Assembly: GCF_009811655.1 (NCBI RefSeq)
Contig: NZ_BGJX01000001.1
Coordinates: forward strand, 1-64,000
Reading direction: 5' to 3'
Length of the DNA: 64,000 nt
From: Methylosinus sp. Ce-a6
GTDB taxonomy: Bacteria; Pseudomonadota; Alphaproteobacteria; Rhizobiales; Beijerinckiaceae
The notes beneath the pieces are model-generated. The model saw only the letters and a program-made list of their open reading frames with translations. It searched no databases and was not told the DNA's origin. Positions within the stretch are counted from its first letter, which is position 1; each line of letters starts with the position of its first letter. Below, one piece after another: positions 43,758 through 51,143 of the stretch. Position numbers and translations under genes: made by a program.

Positions 43758-43861
43758 CTAGAGTCTTTCCATGCTTCAATGAAACATAGAAAGACTCTAG
43801 GTTTTTGCTTTGACGCGTTTCCAACGCCGAACCGGCATTCACTTCGGCTGGAAACGCTCTA
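43758..43861. repeat. Dispersed double-hairpin repeat, copy C
   Basis: A 12-bp perfect inverted repeat, CTAGAGTCTTTC (43758-43769) with its complement (43789-43800), is followed by the second module from TTTGACGCGTTTCC to CTTCGGCTGGAAACGCTCTA. It is nearly the same as copy B and the reverse complement of copy A. It lies inside the fliM-fliN junction. Confidence 0.8.
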
Positions 43862-43886
43862 CACGGCTTCGCCGTCGTGCCTGCGT

Positions 43887-44840
43887 TCAGCCGCGCAAGA
43901 CGTCCTCGATGAATTCCTGTTGCTGATCCACGAAGTCGTCGATGCGAATCGTATAAGACCCGTCCTTCTGGCCGATCTCGCACCAGAACAAAGACTGCCC
44001 CTCGCACATCAGCGCGACGAGACCTGTCGGAGACACCGGGAGCTCTATGACCTGTCCGACCTCGAAACGCGCGACATTTGCCAGCGTGAGATCGGTTTTC
44101 TCCATCACGGCGCTCAGGGTCACCTCGGTCTCGGTCACTCGCTCCTTCATCCGCTTCGCCCAATGCGGATCGAGCGAGGACGCCGACGACGGCGGGTTTT
44201 GGGAGAGCGCATTCCGGAACGGATCGAGCGCGGCTTGTGGAATTGCGACGAACAGCTCGCCTTCGGCTCCAAAGGCGCGCAGCCGGCAGCGGCAGGTCAC
44301 GCAAAAGCCGTTCTTCCGCGCGCCGCCCGCCGCCTCCCCACGGCTCTCCGTCGGCTCGAGCGCGAGAGTCGCTCCGACGAGCGAGTCGAAGGCCGCCTGC
44401 AGCGACTTCGCCACGCGCGCGAAAGCCAACATGCCGACGCGCGTCTCGATCGCGGTCAGCTCGCGCTCGGCCTCGAAAGGCGGCTCTGATCCGTCCGAAC
44501 CGAACAGGCCCTCGAGCAGCGTGAAGACGAAGCGACGATCCGCGCCGATGACGATCTTGACGTCCGCATCGGCGTTGACGGAGTAGGAAGAGGCGACAGC
44601 GGCGCGCTCCGTCTCGGCCGCAATGTCGCTCACGCGCGCGACCGTCGTCGAATCGACGATGAACTGCATCGCGCCTTCGGCGATACCATACACCGACTCC
44701 TGCACCTCCGACGCCATTGCGTCGAACACCGGGCGCAACAGCGGCATGCGGTCGAGCGAAAGGCCGCCGCCCGAGAGCAGGCGCTCCCTCACTCCCTGTG
44801 AGGCGAAGTCCATGGCGCCTTCCATGTTCATGCCCGTCAC
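43887..44840 (-). CDS. fliM: Flagellar motor switch protein FliM
   Basis: A 317-residue C-ring protein of the divergent rhizobial type: a variable N-terminus, a CheC-like middle domain, and a C-terminal SpoA-like domain (TLANVARFEVGQVIELPVSPTGLVALMCEGQSLFWCEIGQKDGSYTIRIDDFVD). The start is a GTG at 44840 overlapping the motA stop (GTGA), or an ATG nine bases downstream. The canonical N-terminal CheY-P-binding motif (LSQxEIDALL) is not recognisable, as in many Hyphomicrobiales. Confidence 0.85.
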   Translation of the reverse strand: MTGMNMEGAMDFASQGVRERLLSGGGLSLDRMPLLRPVFDAMASEVQESVYGIAEGAMQFIVDSTTVARVSDIAAETERAAVASSYSVNADADVKIVIGADRRFVFTLLEGLFGSDGSEPPFEAERELTAIETRVGMLAFARVAKSLQAAFDSLVGATLALEPTESRGEAAGGARKNGFCVTCRCRLRAFGAEGELFVAIPQAALDPFRNALSQNPPSSASSLDPHWAKRMKERVTETEVTLSAVMEKTDLTLANVARFEVGQVIELPVSPTGLVALMCEGQSLFWCEIGQKDGSYTIRIDDFVDQQQEFIEDVLRG

Positions 44841-45706
44841 GCCGCCTCGACGGCGCCGCCGGAGAGCGTCTCGTTCTCGACCTCGTCGATCGAGGGACGC
44901 TCATGAGAGGGAATGGATTTGCGTCCGTGCTCGACGGCCACTTGCGGCATGGCGCCGTTCATGAACGCGAGCAAGGTCTGCTTGATGATGACATAGAGAT
45001 GGCATTCCTTGCTGCGCGCGACCTTGACCTTGAAGGCGAGCGGCGTGACGATGCCGTAAGAGACGAAAATGCCGGCGAATGTGCCAACCATGGCTGCGCC
45101 GATGAGGCCGCCGAGCAGCTCCGGCGATTGATCCAGCGCGCCCATCGCCTTGATGACGCCGAGCACCGCAGCGACGATCCCGAGCGCCGGCAGGCCGTCG
45201 CCGACCGCGGAGAGCGCGTGATAGGGCTTCAGGCGGTCGTAGCGGATGGCGGCGATCTCCTCGTCCATCAGCGCCTCGATCTCGAAGGTGCGAACATTGC
45301 CGATGATGAAGAGCCGGCAGTAATCGCAGATGAAGGTGGTCATCTCCTTATTGGCGAGCACTTTCGGAAAAGCGGTGAAAATCCTCGATTCGGCGGGATT
45401 GTCGACATGCGCCTCGACCTCGTTGCGCGGCTTGCTGCGCAACTCGCGCATCAGCGCGTGCAGCAGGCCGAGAATGTCCAGGAAGTCGCGATGCTTCGGG
45501 CCTTTGTCGAGAATGGCTTGGCCGAGCGCCTTGCCGGTGTCCATGATCACCTTGGTCGGGTTGGCGACCACGAAGGTGCCGAGCGAGGAGCCCATGATGA
45601 TGACGAACTCCCACGGCTGCCAGAGCACGACAAGATGGCCGCCGAGCGCGGCGAAGCCTCCGAACATGCATCCCATCGTGATGATCAGCCCGACGAAGAA
45701 TCCCAT
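44837..45706 (-). CDS. motA: Flagellar motor stator protein MotA
   Basis: A 289-residue proton-channel subunit with four helices. The start reads MGFFVGLIITMGCMFGGFAALGGHLVVLWQPWEFVIIMGSSLGTFVVANP; the conserved cytoplasmic charged loop and the GLPALGIVAAVLGVIKAMGALDQSPELLGGLIGAAMVGTFAGIFVSYGIVTPLA segment fit MotA. It opens the minus-strand block and is divergent from flgF, with a long hairpin between them. Its partner motB lies 9 kb away in the other block. Confidence 0.97.
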   Translation of the reverse strand: MGFFVGLIITMGCMFGGFAALGGHLVVLWQPWEFVIIMGSSLGTFVVANPTKVIMDTGKALGQAILDKGPKHRDFLDILGLLHALMRELRSKPRNEVEAHVDNPAESRIFTAFPKVLANKEMTTFICDYCRLFIIGNVRTFEIEALMDEEIAAIRYDRLKPYHALSAVGDGLPALGIVAAVLGVIKAMGALDQSPELLGGLIGAAMVGTFAGIFVSYGIVTPLAFKVKVARSKECHLYVIIKQTLLAFMNGAMPQVAVEHGRKSIPSHERPSIDEVENETLSGGAVEAA

Positions 45707-45754
45707 GACGCCCGTCTCTCCCGATGGAAATTCCTCAGAGAACTAGACATCCTC

Positions 45755-45795
45755 GCTTGCGCGAAGCTGACATTTTCTTTCAGCTTCGCGCAAGC
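45755..45795. promoter_or_regulatory. Perfect 16-bp stem hairpin between divergent motA and flgF
   Basis: GCTTGCGCGAAGCTGA (45755-45770) and its exact complement (45780-45795) flank a 9-base loop, CATTTTCTT. No T-run follows on either strand, so it is not a normal terminator. It sits in the 155-base gap from which both flagellar units start and may act as an operator or an insulating structure. Confidence 0.55.
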
Positions 45796-45861
45796 AAAAA
45801 GGGGCAATTTCGTGAAGAGCGGCGGCGCCGAGCCGTCGCGCTGTGGCACGGATCTTCGGAC

Positions 45862-46584
45862 ATGCAATCGGCCTTCTACGTCTCGCTCTCGGCGCAAATG
45901 TCGGTCGACAAGCGGCTCGAGACTCTCGCCAACAACATCGCCAATGCGATGACGCCCGGCTATCGCGCCGAGGGCGTCAGCTTTCAGCAGGTGGTGTCCG
46001 ACACGGACACGGCCAAGGTCGCTTATGTTTCGGCCGGCAAGAATTTCATTTCGCGCGCCGTGGGCGAGCTGACCAGGACCGGCGATCCTTACGACATCGG
46101 CATCGTCGGCAATGGCTTCTTCGCGATCCGCACGCCGGATGGAATCGCATACACGCGCGACGGGCGCATGCGCATGACCGAGACGGGCAATCTCCAGACT
46201 GTCGCCGGCTTTCCCATACTGGACGCCGGCAATTCGGCGATCACGCTCGATCCAAACGCGGGTCCGCCGATGATCTCTCGCGACGGGATGATCACACAGA
46301 ACGGACAGCAGATCAGCGCCGTCGGGCTCTTCATGATAGACGAGACCGCCGATCTGAAACGCGGCCCGAACGCCAGCCTCATTCCCTCCAGGCCCGCCAC
46401 GGCTGTGTTCGATTTCGTTCGCAATGGCGTGCAGCAGGGCTTCATCGAGGGATCGAACGTCAATCCCATTCATGAAATGGCCAAGCTGATCGCCACCTCG
46501 CGCGCATTCGACAGCGTCAGCTCGATGAATGATATGCTCGACAGCTCGCAGCGCGAAGCCATTCGCACGCTCGGCGGCGCATGA
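45862..46584 (+). CDS. flgF: Flagellar basal-body rod protein FlgF
   Basis: A 240-residue proximal rod protein: MQSAFYVSLSAQMSVDKRLETLANNIANAMTPGYRAEGVSFQ, then GNGFFAIRTPDGIAYTRDG and the C-terminal EGSNVNPIHEMAKLIATSRAFDSVSSMNDMLD. The ATG at 45862 is chosen as the family start; a longer frame upstream runs through the hairpin and is not credible. It overlaps fliI by ATGA. Confidence 0.95.
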   Translation: MQSAFYVSLSAQMSVDKRLETLANNIANAMTPGYRAEGVSFQQVVSDTDTAKVAYVSAGKNFISRAVGELTRTGDPYDIGIVGNGFFAIRTPDGIAYTRDGRMRMTETGNLQTVAGFPILDAGNSAITLDPNAGPPMISRDGMITQNGQQISAVGLFMIDETADLKRGPNASLIPSRPATAVFDFVRNGVQQGFIEGSNVNPIHEMAKLIATSRAFDSVSSMNDMLDSSQREAIRTLGGA

Positions 46585-47915
46585 CGTCGCTGCAACGCCT
46601 TCGCGAGGCGGTGGAGCGCCATAGGCGGCGCGCCGCGAACATACGCATCTTCGGGGTCGTGACCGAGGTGACGCCATCGCACTGTCGCGTGAGCGGATTG
46701 TCGGAGTTCATCGAGCTTGGCGAATGCGTGCGAATCGGATCGCCACACGACGGCGCCCTGGGGCAGGTCGTGCGCGTCGGCAAGGACGGCGCGATCGTCA
46801 AGTCCTTCGACAATCGCGTGCGCATCGGCCTCAATTCGCCTGCCTATCGCGTCGGACCGATCGAGATCGCGCCCAATGTCGACTGGGCGGGTCGCGTGCT
46901 GGACGCCTTCGCGCGGCCGATCGACGAGCGCGGCGCGCTCTCGGATGGAGAGAGCGCTTTCGACGTCGATTCTGCCGCGCCAAAGGCGATGCGCCGCGCC
47001 CGCGTGACCACCGCCGTGCGCACCGGCGTCAAGGCGGTCGACTGCTTCACGCCGATCTGCGCCGGGCAACGCATCGGCATTTTCGCGGGCTCTGGAGTCG
47101 GCAAGTCGACGCTGCTGGCCATGCTCGCGCGGGCGCCGGGCTTCGACAATGTGGTCATCTGCCTCGTCGGCGAACGCGGCCGCGAGGTGCGCGAGTTTCT
47201 GGACGAGGTGCTCGCCTCGCAGGCGAGCGATTCGATCGTCGTCGTCGCGACCGGCGACGAGAGCCCGATGATGCGCCGCCTCGCGCCGCTGACCGCGACG
47301 ACGATCGCGGAATATTTTCGCGACATCGGGCGCAATGTGCTGCTCATCGTCGACTCCGTCACGCGCTTCGCGCACGCCTCGCGCGAGGTCGCCTTGGCCG
47401 CCGGCGAGCCGCCCGTCGCGCATGGCTACACGCCGAGCATATTCGCCGATATTCCACGACTGCTCGAGCGCGCGGGGCCGGGCGAAGAAGGACGCGGATC
47501 GATCACCGGCGTGTATTCTGTCCTCGTCGACGGCGACAATCACAATGATCCGATCGCCGATTGCGTGCGCGGCACTCTGGACGGCCATATCGTGCTCGAT
47601 CGCGCCATCGCCGAGCAAGGCCGCTATCCGGCGATCGATCTCAAGGCGTCGATCTCCCGCCTCGCCCATCACGCATGGAAGCCGGAGCAAAGGCATCTCG
47701 TTCAAAAACTGCGCGCGCTCGTATCGCGATACGAGGACACGCGCGATCTGCGCATGCTCGGCGGCTATCAGCGCGGAACCGACATGGAGCTGGATCAGGC
47801 CGTCCAGCTCGTGCCCAAGCTCTATGAGGCGCTGAGTCAGTCGCCGCAATCGCCGCCGAGCGTCGATCCTTTCCGCGAAGTCGCCGACAAGCTGCAAGGC
47901 GCCGCGCGCGGCTGA
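46581..47915 (+). CDS. fliI: Flagellum-specific ATPase FliI
   Basis: A 444-residue ATPase of the type III export apparatus. Walker A is GIFAGSGVGKST at residues 166-177; Walker B lies in NVLLIVDSVTRFAHASREVALAAGEPPVAHGYTPSIFADIPRLLERAG; the C-terminal GGYQRGTDMELDQAVQLVPKLYEAL fits the family. It overlaps flgF by 4 bases. Its usual partner fliJ is located far away at 10.8 kb. Confidence 0.97.
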   Translation: MTSLQRLREAVERHRRRAANIRIFGVVTEVTPSHCRVSGLSEFIELGECVRIGSPHDGALGQVVRVGKDGAIVKSFDNRVRIGLNSPAYRVGPIEIAPNVDWAGRVLDAFARPIDERGALSDGESAFDVDSAAPKAMRRARVTTAVRTGVKAVDCFTPICAGQRIGIFAGSGVGKSTLLAMLARAPGFDNVVICLVGERGREVREFLDEVLASQASDSIVVVATGDESPMMRRLAPLTATTIAEYFRDIGRNVLLIVDSVTRFAHASREVALAAGEPPVAHGYTPSIFADIPRLLERAGPGEEGRGSITGVYSVLVDGDNHNDPIADCVRGTLDGHIVLDRAIAEQGRYPAIDLKASISRLAHHAWKPEQRHLVQKLRALVSRYEDTRDLRMLGGYQRGTDMELDQAVQLVPKLYEALSQSPQSPPSVDPFREVADKLQGAARG

Positions 47916-48037
47916 GCTCGAACATCGTTAACCCTGTGAAAGCCTGCTCCGCGCTGTCGCGCTCACCCCTCGCAGGGGGCAACCAATCATTCACACATTC
48001 GCCCTCATGATCCCGGTCCTGCCTGCGGCTCGGGACA

Positions 48038-48472
48038 ATGACGGATTTCGCGACCATTCTCGACGACCTGGAAAAAGCGGCCCGGCGATCGGAACGCCCC
48101 TCCGGGCCTCTGCGCGGGGCGCATTTCGGAACGATACTGGGCGCGGAAGCGCCCTCTGCGCCGCGGTCCGACAAAGATCGCGCGGCCCGAGTCTGCCGCG
48201 CCTACGGGCTCGATCTCGCAAAACCGGAGGAGCCGCCGTCCGCTCCGCCCGAAGCGCGAGCGCCGCGGCTGCCGGAGCGGGAGGAAGTCTTCGCCGAGCT
48301 GCTGCGCGCGGAAGGCTCGCTCGCGAAGCTCGCCACGCTGCGGCGGCGACTCGCCTGGTCCTGTCACCCGGATCGGCAGGAAAAATCCCGCGCCCGACAG
48401 GCCGAGCGGCTGCTGGCCGAGTGCAATGCGCAGATCGACCAGGCTGTCGCGCGCGCGAAGGCGCTGCGGTGA
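48038..48472 (+). CDS. Hypothetical protein with a C-terminal J-domain-like HPD segment
   Basis: A 144-residue soluble protein. The N-terminal half is disordered-looking and Pro/Ala-rich (PEEPPSAPPEARAPRLP). The C-terminal 50 residues, LAKLATLRRRLAWSCHPDRQEKSRARQAERLLAECNAQIDQAVARAKAL, contain an H-P-D followed by an amphipathic helix, as in J-domains. It lies 122 bases after fliI on the same strand. No function is recognised; a link to the flagellar region is only positional. Confidence 0.6.
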   Translation: MTDFATILDDLEKAARRSERPSGPLRGAHFGTILGAEAPSAPRSDKDRAARVCRAYGLDLAKPEEPPSAPPEARAPRLPEREEVFAELLRAEGSLAKLATLRRRLAWSCHPDRQEKSRARQAERLLAECNAQIDQAVARAKALR

Positions 48473-48493
48473 CGGCGCCGCTGTGACGACCGA

Positions 48494-49042
48494 TCAATTG
48501 CCGATGATGACGCCGCCCGTCGTGACGAGCGCCCATTTTTCGCCGCGGCGCTCGAGCGCAGTGACGCGGCCCAGCCCCTCGACGAGATCGCCCGGCGAAA
48601 CTTTGACGATCGCTTTCGGCGTCTGCAACAAAGCGACGCCCGCCCGCACGCTGAGCAGAGAGAAACCCGGAACGCCCGCTTCCGATTGCGACTCGCCGAT
48701 CGAGCCGACGGGCGTGAAGTCGACCTTGCCGCGCTGGTCGGCGATCTGCGTCTGCATGCGCTTGGCTGCGATCGCCGTCGGGCGGCTATAGATGGCGAGA
48801 TGTTCGAGACCCGCGAATTGCGGCTGCCGCTCCGCATCCGAGATCATATAGGCGGCGAAAGCCGTGGAGACGACAGCGAGACCGACGCCGACCGTGCGCA
48901 CGGCCGCTTCGCCGATCGCGAGTTTCGGGCCCGATGGCGATGTGCGTCGCTGAGCGACGAGAGGCGGCGGCGCGGCCTTGGGCTTCTCGATGGGCGGCGT
49001 GCGGCGCGTCGCATCGGAGCGGGATGTCGGAGCGTCAACCAT
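48494..49042 (-). CDS. Hypothetical single-TM periplasmic protein
   Basis: A 182-residue protein with a Pro/Arg-rich cytoplasmic N-terminus, one membrane helix at about residues 47-67 (AVRTVGVGLAVVSTAFAAYMI) and a periplasmic part ending in GFSLLSVRAGVALLQTPKAIVKVSPGDLVEGLGRVTALERRGEKWALVTTGGVIIGN, a beta-rich segment. The start at 49042 has GAGGAACG upstream. I do not recognise the family; the topology resembles PilP/GspC-like periplasmic connectors, but there is no motif to assert this. Confidence 0.65.
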   Translation of the reverse strand: MVDAPTSRSDATRRTPPIEKPKAAPPPLVAQRRTSPSGPKLAIGEAAVRTVGVGLAVVSTAFAAYMISDAERQPQFAGLEHLAIYSRPTAIAAKRMQTQIADQRGKVDFTPVGSIGESQSEAGVPGFSLLSVRAGVALLQTPKAIVKVSPGDLVEGLGRVTALERRGEKWALVTTGGVIIGN

Positions 49043-49265
49043 GCGATCGTTCCTCGAATCGATGAACGATAGATGGATAACGCAAAATCGCGTGAAGGTG
49101 AATCGAACCGCGAAATTTCGACAAGCTTCGGGAAATATTGACACGTTAGCTATCGCATCAGACCCGGGAGGCGCGTCGCCGGCCCGCGTTCGTCACCCTC
49201 GGGCGAGACGGCGAACGATCTGGTCGAGATCCGTTCGACAGCCGGAGCGGGCAGACGGTGCATTG

Positions 49266-50477
49266 ATGCGTATCGACCAATCGTCGGATCCCATGACCAC
49301 GCTGCCGATCGGGCTCGCGAAGCTGACGCGGCTCGCCTTCGCCGGCGTCGATCTGAGCCGCGTCGCCGGCCGCCTGCGCGGCATGTGCGAACGCGATCCC
49401 AATCACGCCGGCGCGCTGATGGACCTCGCGATCATCGACCAGCTCGAGGGAAACCTGGCGACCGGATTGAAGCGGCAGGCGATGGCGCTGAGCAAGCAGC
49501 GCGTGTTTCGCAGCACCTGCTGCGGCGCCAATCCGCGACTGCGCGTTCTCGCCTTCGTCGCCGCCGCCGACATCGGCGCCAACACGCCGCTCGAATTCTT
49601 GCTCGAAGGCTCGGACATCGCCTTGACGATGGTCTATGTGCTGCCCGGCCGTGAGCTGCCGACCGAATTGCCGGACCATGATCTCGCCTTCGTCGCCATC
49701 GCCGCGACGAGCTCGAACCATCCGCTGCTCGCCGAGCTCGAAGAGCTGCTCACCTATTGGCCGACGCCGGTCGTCAATCTGCCCGGCCGCATCCTGATGC
49801 TGGAGCCCATCGAGCTCGCCGCCAATCTCGCGGAGGCGGGCTTGCGCACGCCCGCGCTGCGCCGCGTTCTGCGCGACGAGCTGCGCGCCGCCGCCGCATC
49901 GGAAGCGCCGAACTGGCGCTTTCCGATCGTCATCCGCTCCACGGCCCCGCACAATGCGCGCAACGCCGAGAAGATCGATACGCCCGCAGGACTCGGCCTC
50001 TATCTCGGAAAGCGATCGGATCGCTGCTATTTCGTCGCGCCTTTCGTGGATTGCAGAGGGCAGGACGGGCTCTATCGAAAAATTCGCCTGCTCTTCATCG
50101 ACGGCCGCCCCTACGCCTGCCATCTCGCCGTGTCGGATGGCTGGAACAGCTCTTATGTCGGCGCCAGAATGGAGGCGGACACCATGCGGCGCAGCGAAGA
50201 AGAACGCTTCTTCGCGACGTTCGAAACGGAGTTCGTGGCGCGACACGCCGACACTTTCGCCGCGCTGGCCGAGTGCGTCGGCCTCACCTATTTCGGCGTC
50301 GATTGCGCGGAGACGAAGAGCGGCGAGCTCGTCGTCTTCAAGGTGGACCATACGCTGCTGGTCCACGACATGGACCCGGTCGACCTGTTTCCCTACAAGC
50401 CGCCGCAGATGCGCAAGATATTCGACGCCTTCGCCTCTTATCTGCATCGCGCCGCGAGCGTGGCGGAGCGGCGCTGA
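49266..50477 (+). CDS. ATP-grasp-like protein with N-terminal helical repeat region
   Basis: A 403-residue protein. The first 80 residues look TPR-like (GRLRGMCERDPNHAGALMDLAIIDQLEGNLATGLKRQAMAL), the rest resembles an ATP-grasp ligase: PIVIRSTAPHNARNAEKID, a central FVAPFVDCRGQDGLYRKIRLLFIDGRPYACHLAVSDGWN, and GLTYFGVDCAETKSGELVVFKVDHTLLVHDMDPVDLFPYKPP with the acidic residues expected to bind Mg-ATP. Such proteins join amino acids to peptides or small molecules; the substrate here is unknown. It stands between flagellar blocks, divergent from the hypothetical membrane protein. The start at 49266 is uncertain; 49293 is another option. Confidence 0.68.
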   Translation: MRIDQSSDPMTTLPIGLAKLTRLAFAGVDLSRVAGRLRGMCERDPNHAGALMDLAIIDQLEGNLATGLKRQAMALSKQRVFRSTCCGANPRLRVLAFVAAADIGANTPLEFLLEGSDIALTMVYVLPGRELPTELPDHDLAFVAIAATSSNHPLLAELEELLTYWPTPVVNLPGRILMLEPIELAANLAEAGLRTPALRRVLRDELRAAAASEAPNWRFPIVIRSTAPHNARNAEKIDTPAGLGLYLGKRSDRCYFVAPFVDCRGQDGLYRKIRLLFIDGRPYACHLAVSDGWNSSYVGARMEADTMRRSEEERFFATFETEFVARHADTFAALAECVGLTYFGVDCAETKSGELVVFKVDHTLLVHDMDPVDLFPYKPPQMRKIFDAFASYLHRAASVAERR

Positions 50478-50489
50478 GCGCCGCCGCGC

Positions 50490-51143
50490 TCAGCGCGATG
50501 CGGCTTCCCGGCGCGGACGGCAGAATTCGCGCGAGGCGTCGGTCCAGGCGCCGAAGCCGCTGGCGATCATATTGGCGATCACCGAACATACATAGCTTTT
50601 CTGCGCCGGCGCATTGTTCGGCCCCGCATGATAGCGCGCGACGGCGGCCGTCCAGCTTCCTTCCCGCTTGCGCAGATCCTTGAGGAAACGCGCCGCGTAA
50701 TCCACATTGGTTCGCGGATCGAACATCGCCTCCACGCTCGCGAATTTGGCGCCGTGATAGTGATGGTTGACCTGCATGCAGCCGATGTCGATGAGCACGG
50801 CGCCAGAGCGCTTCGCCGCGAGAAAGCGCATCATCGCTTCACGGAAGTCGGCGCTGAAGACGGCGCGTCCTTCCACATTCATCGCAAAAGCGTCGAGCGC
50901 GCCTTTCTGCCCGGTCTCGGTGAGCGCCACCGCATAGAGAACCGCGAGCGGAACCGCGTTCTCATTGGAGGCGCGGATCATCTCCCGCTCGCAGGCGTTG
51001 GAGGTTGGCGCGCCCTCGGCGCGCGCGTCACAGATAGACGCCGTTGCCGCGACGATCAGCGCCGCGCCGAGCCTCGCTCTTCGACGTCGGCTCGCTGGTC
51101 TCGCCGCCGGCGCCTCGCCGGCGATCCGAGTCCTGTCCGCCAT
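50490..51143 (-). CDS. Lytic transglycosylase (SLT domain)
   Basis: A 217-residue periplasmic protein. After an Arg-rich start and signal-like helix (LGAALIVAATASICDARA), the SLT domain shows PLAVLYAVALTETGQ with the catalytic Glu, DIGCMQVNHHYHG, FDPRTNVDYAARFLKDLRKREGSWTAAVARYHAGPNN. It likely opens peptidoglycan for rod and hook passage, given its position as last gene after fliK. The ATG at 51143 (GGGAG at spacing seven) makes its start overlap the fliK end by 116 bases, unusually long; a later start would damage the signal peptide. Confidence 0.87.
   Translation of the reverse strand: MADRTRIAGEAPAARPASRRRRARLGAALIVAATASICDARAEGAPTSNACEREMIRASNENAVPLAVLYAVALTETGQKGALDAFAMNVEGRAVFSADFREAMMRFLAAKRSGAVLIDIGCMQVNHHYHGAKFASVEAMFDPRTNVDYAARFLKDLRKREGSWTAAVARYHAGPNNAPAQKSYVCSVIANMIASGFGAWTDASREFCRPRREAASR

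Noticed and set aside
43735-44904. Long minus-strand frame joining fliN to upstream sequence as one 518-residue protein
   Set aside because: It runs through the dispersed repeat and fliM in the wrong frame; fliN has a proper start at 43734.
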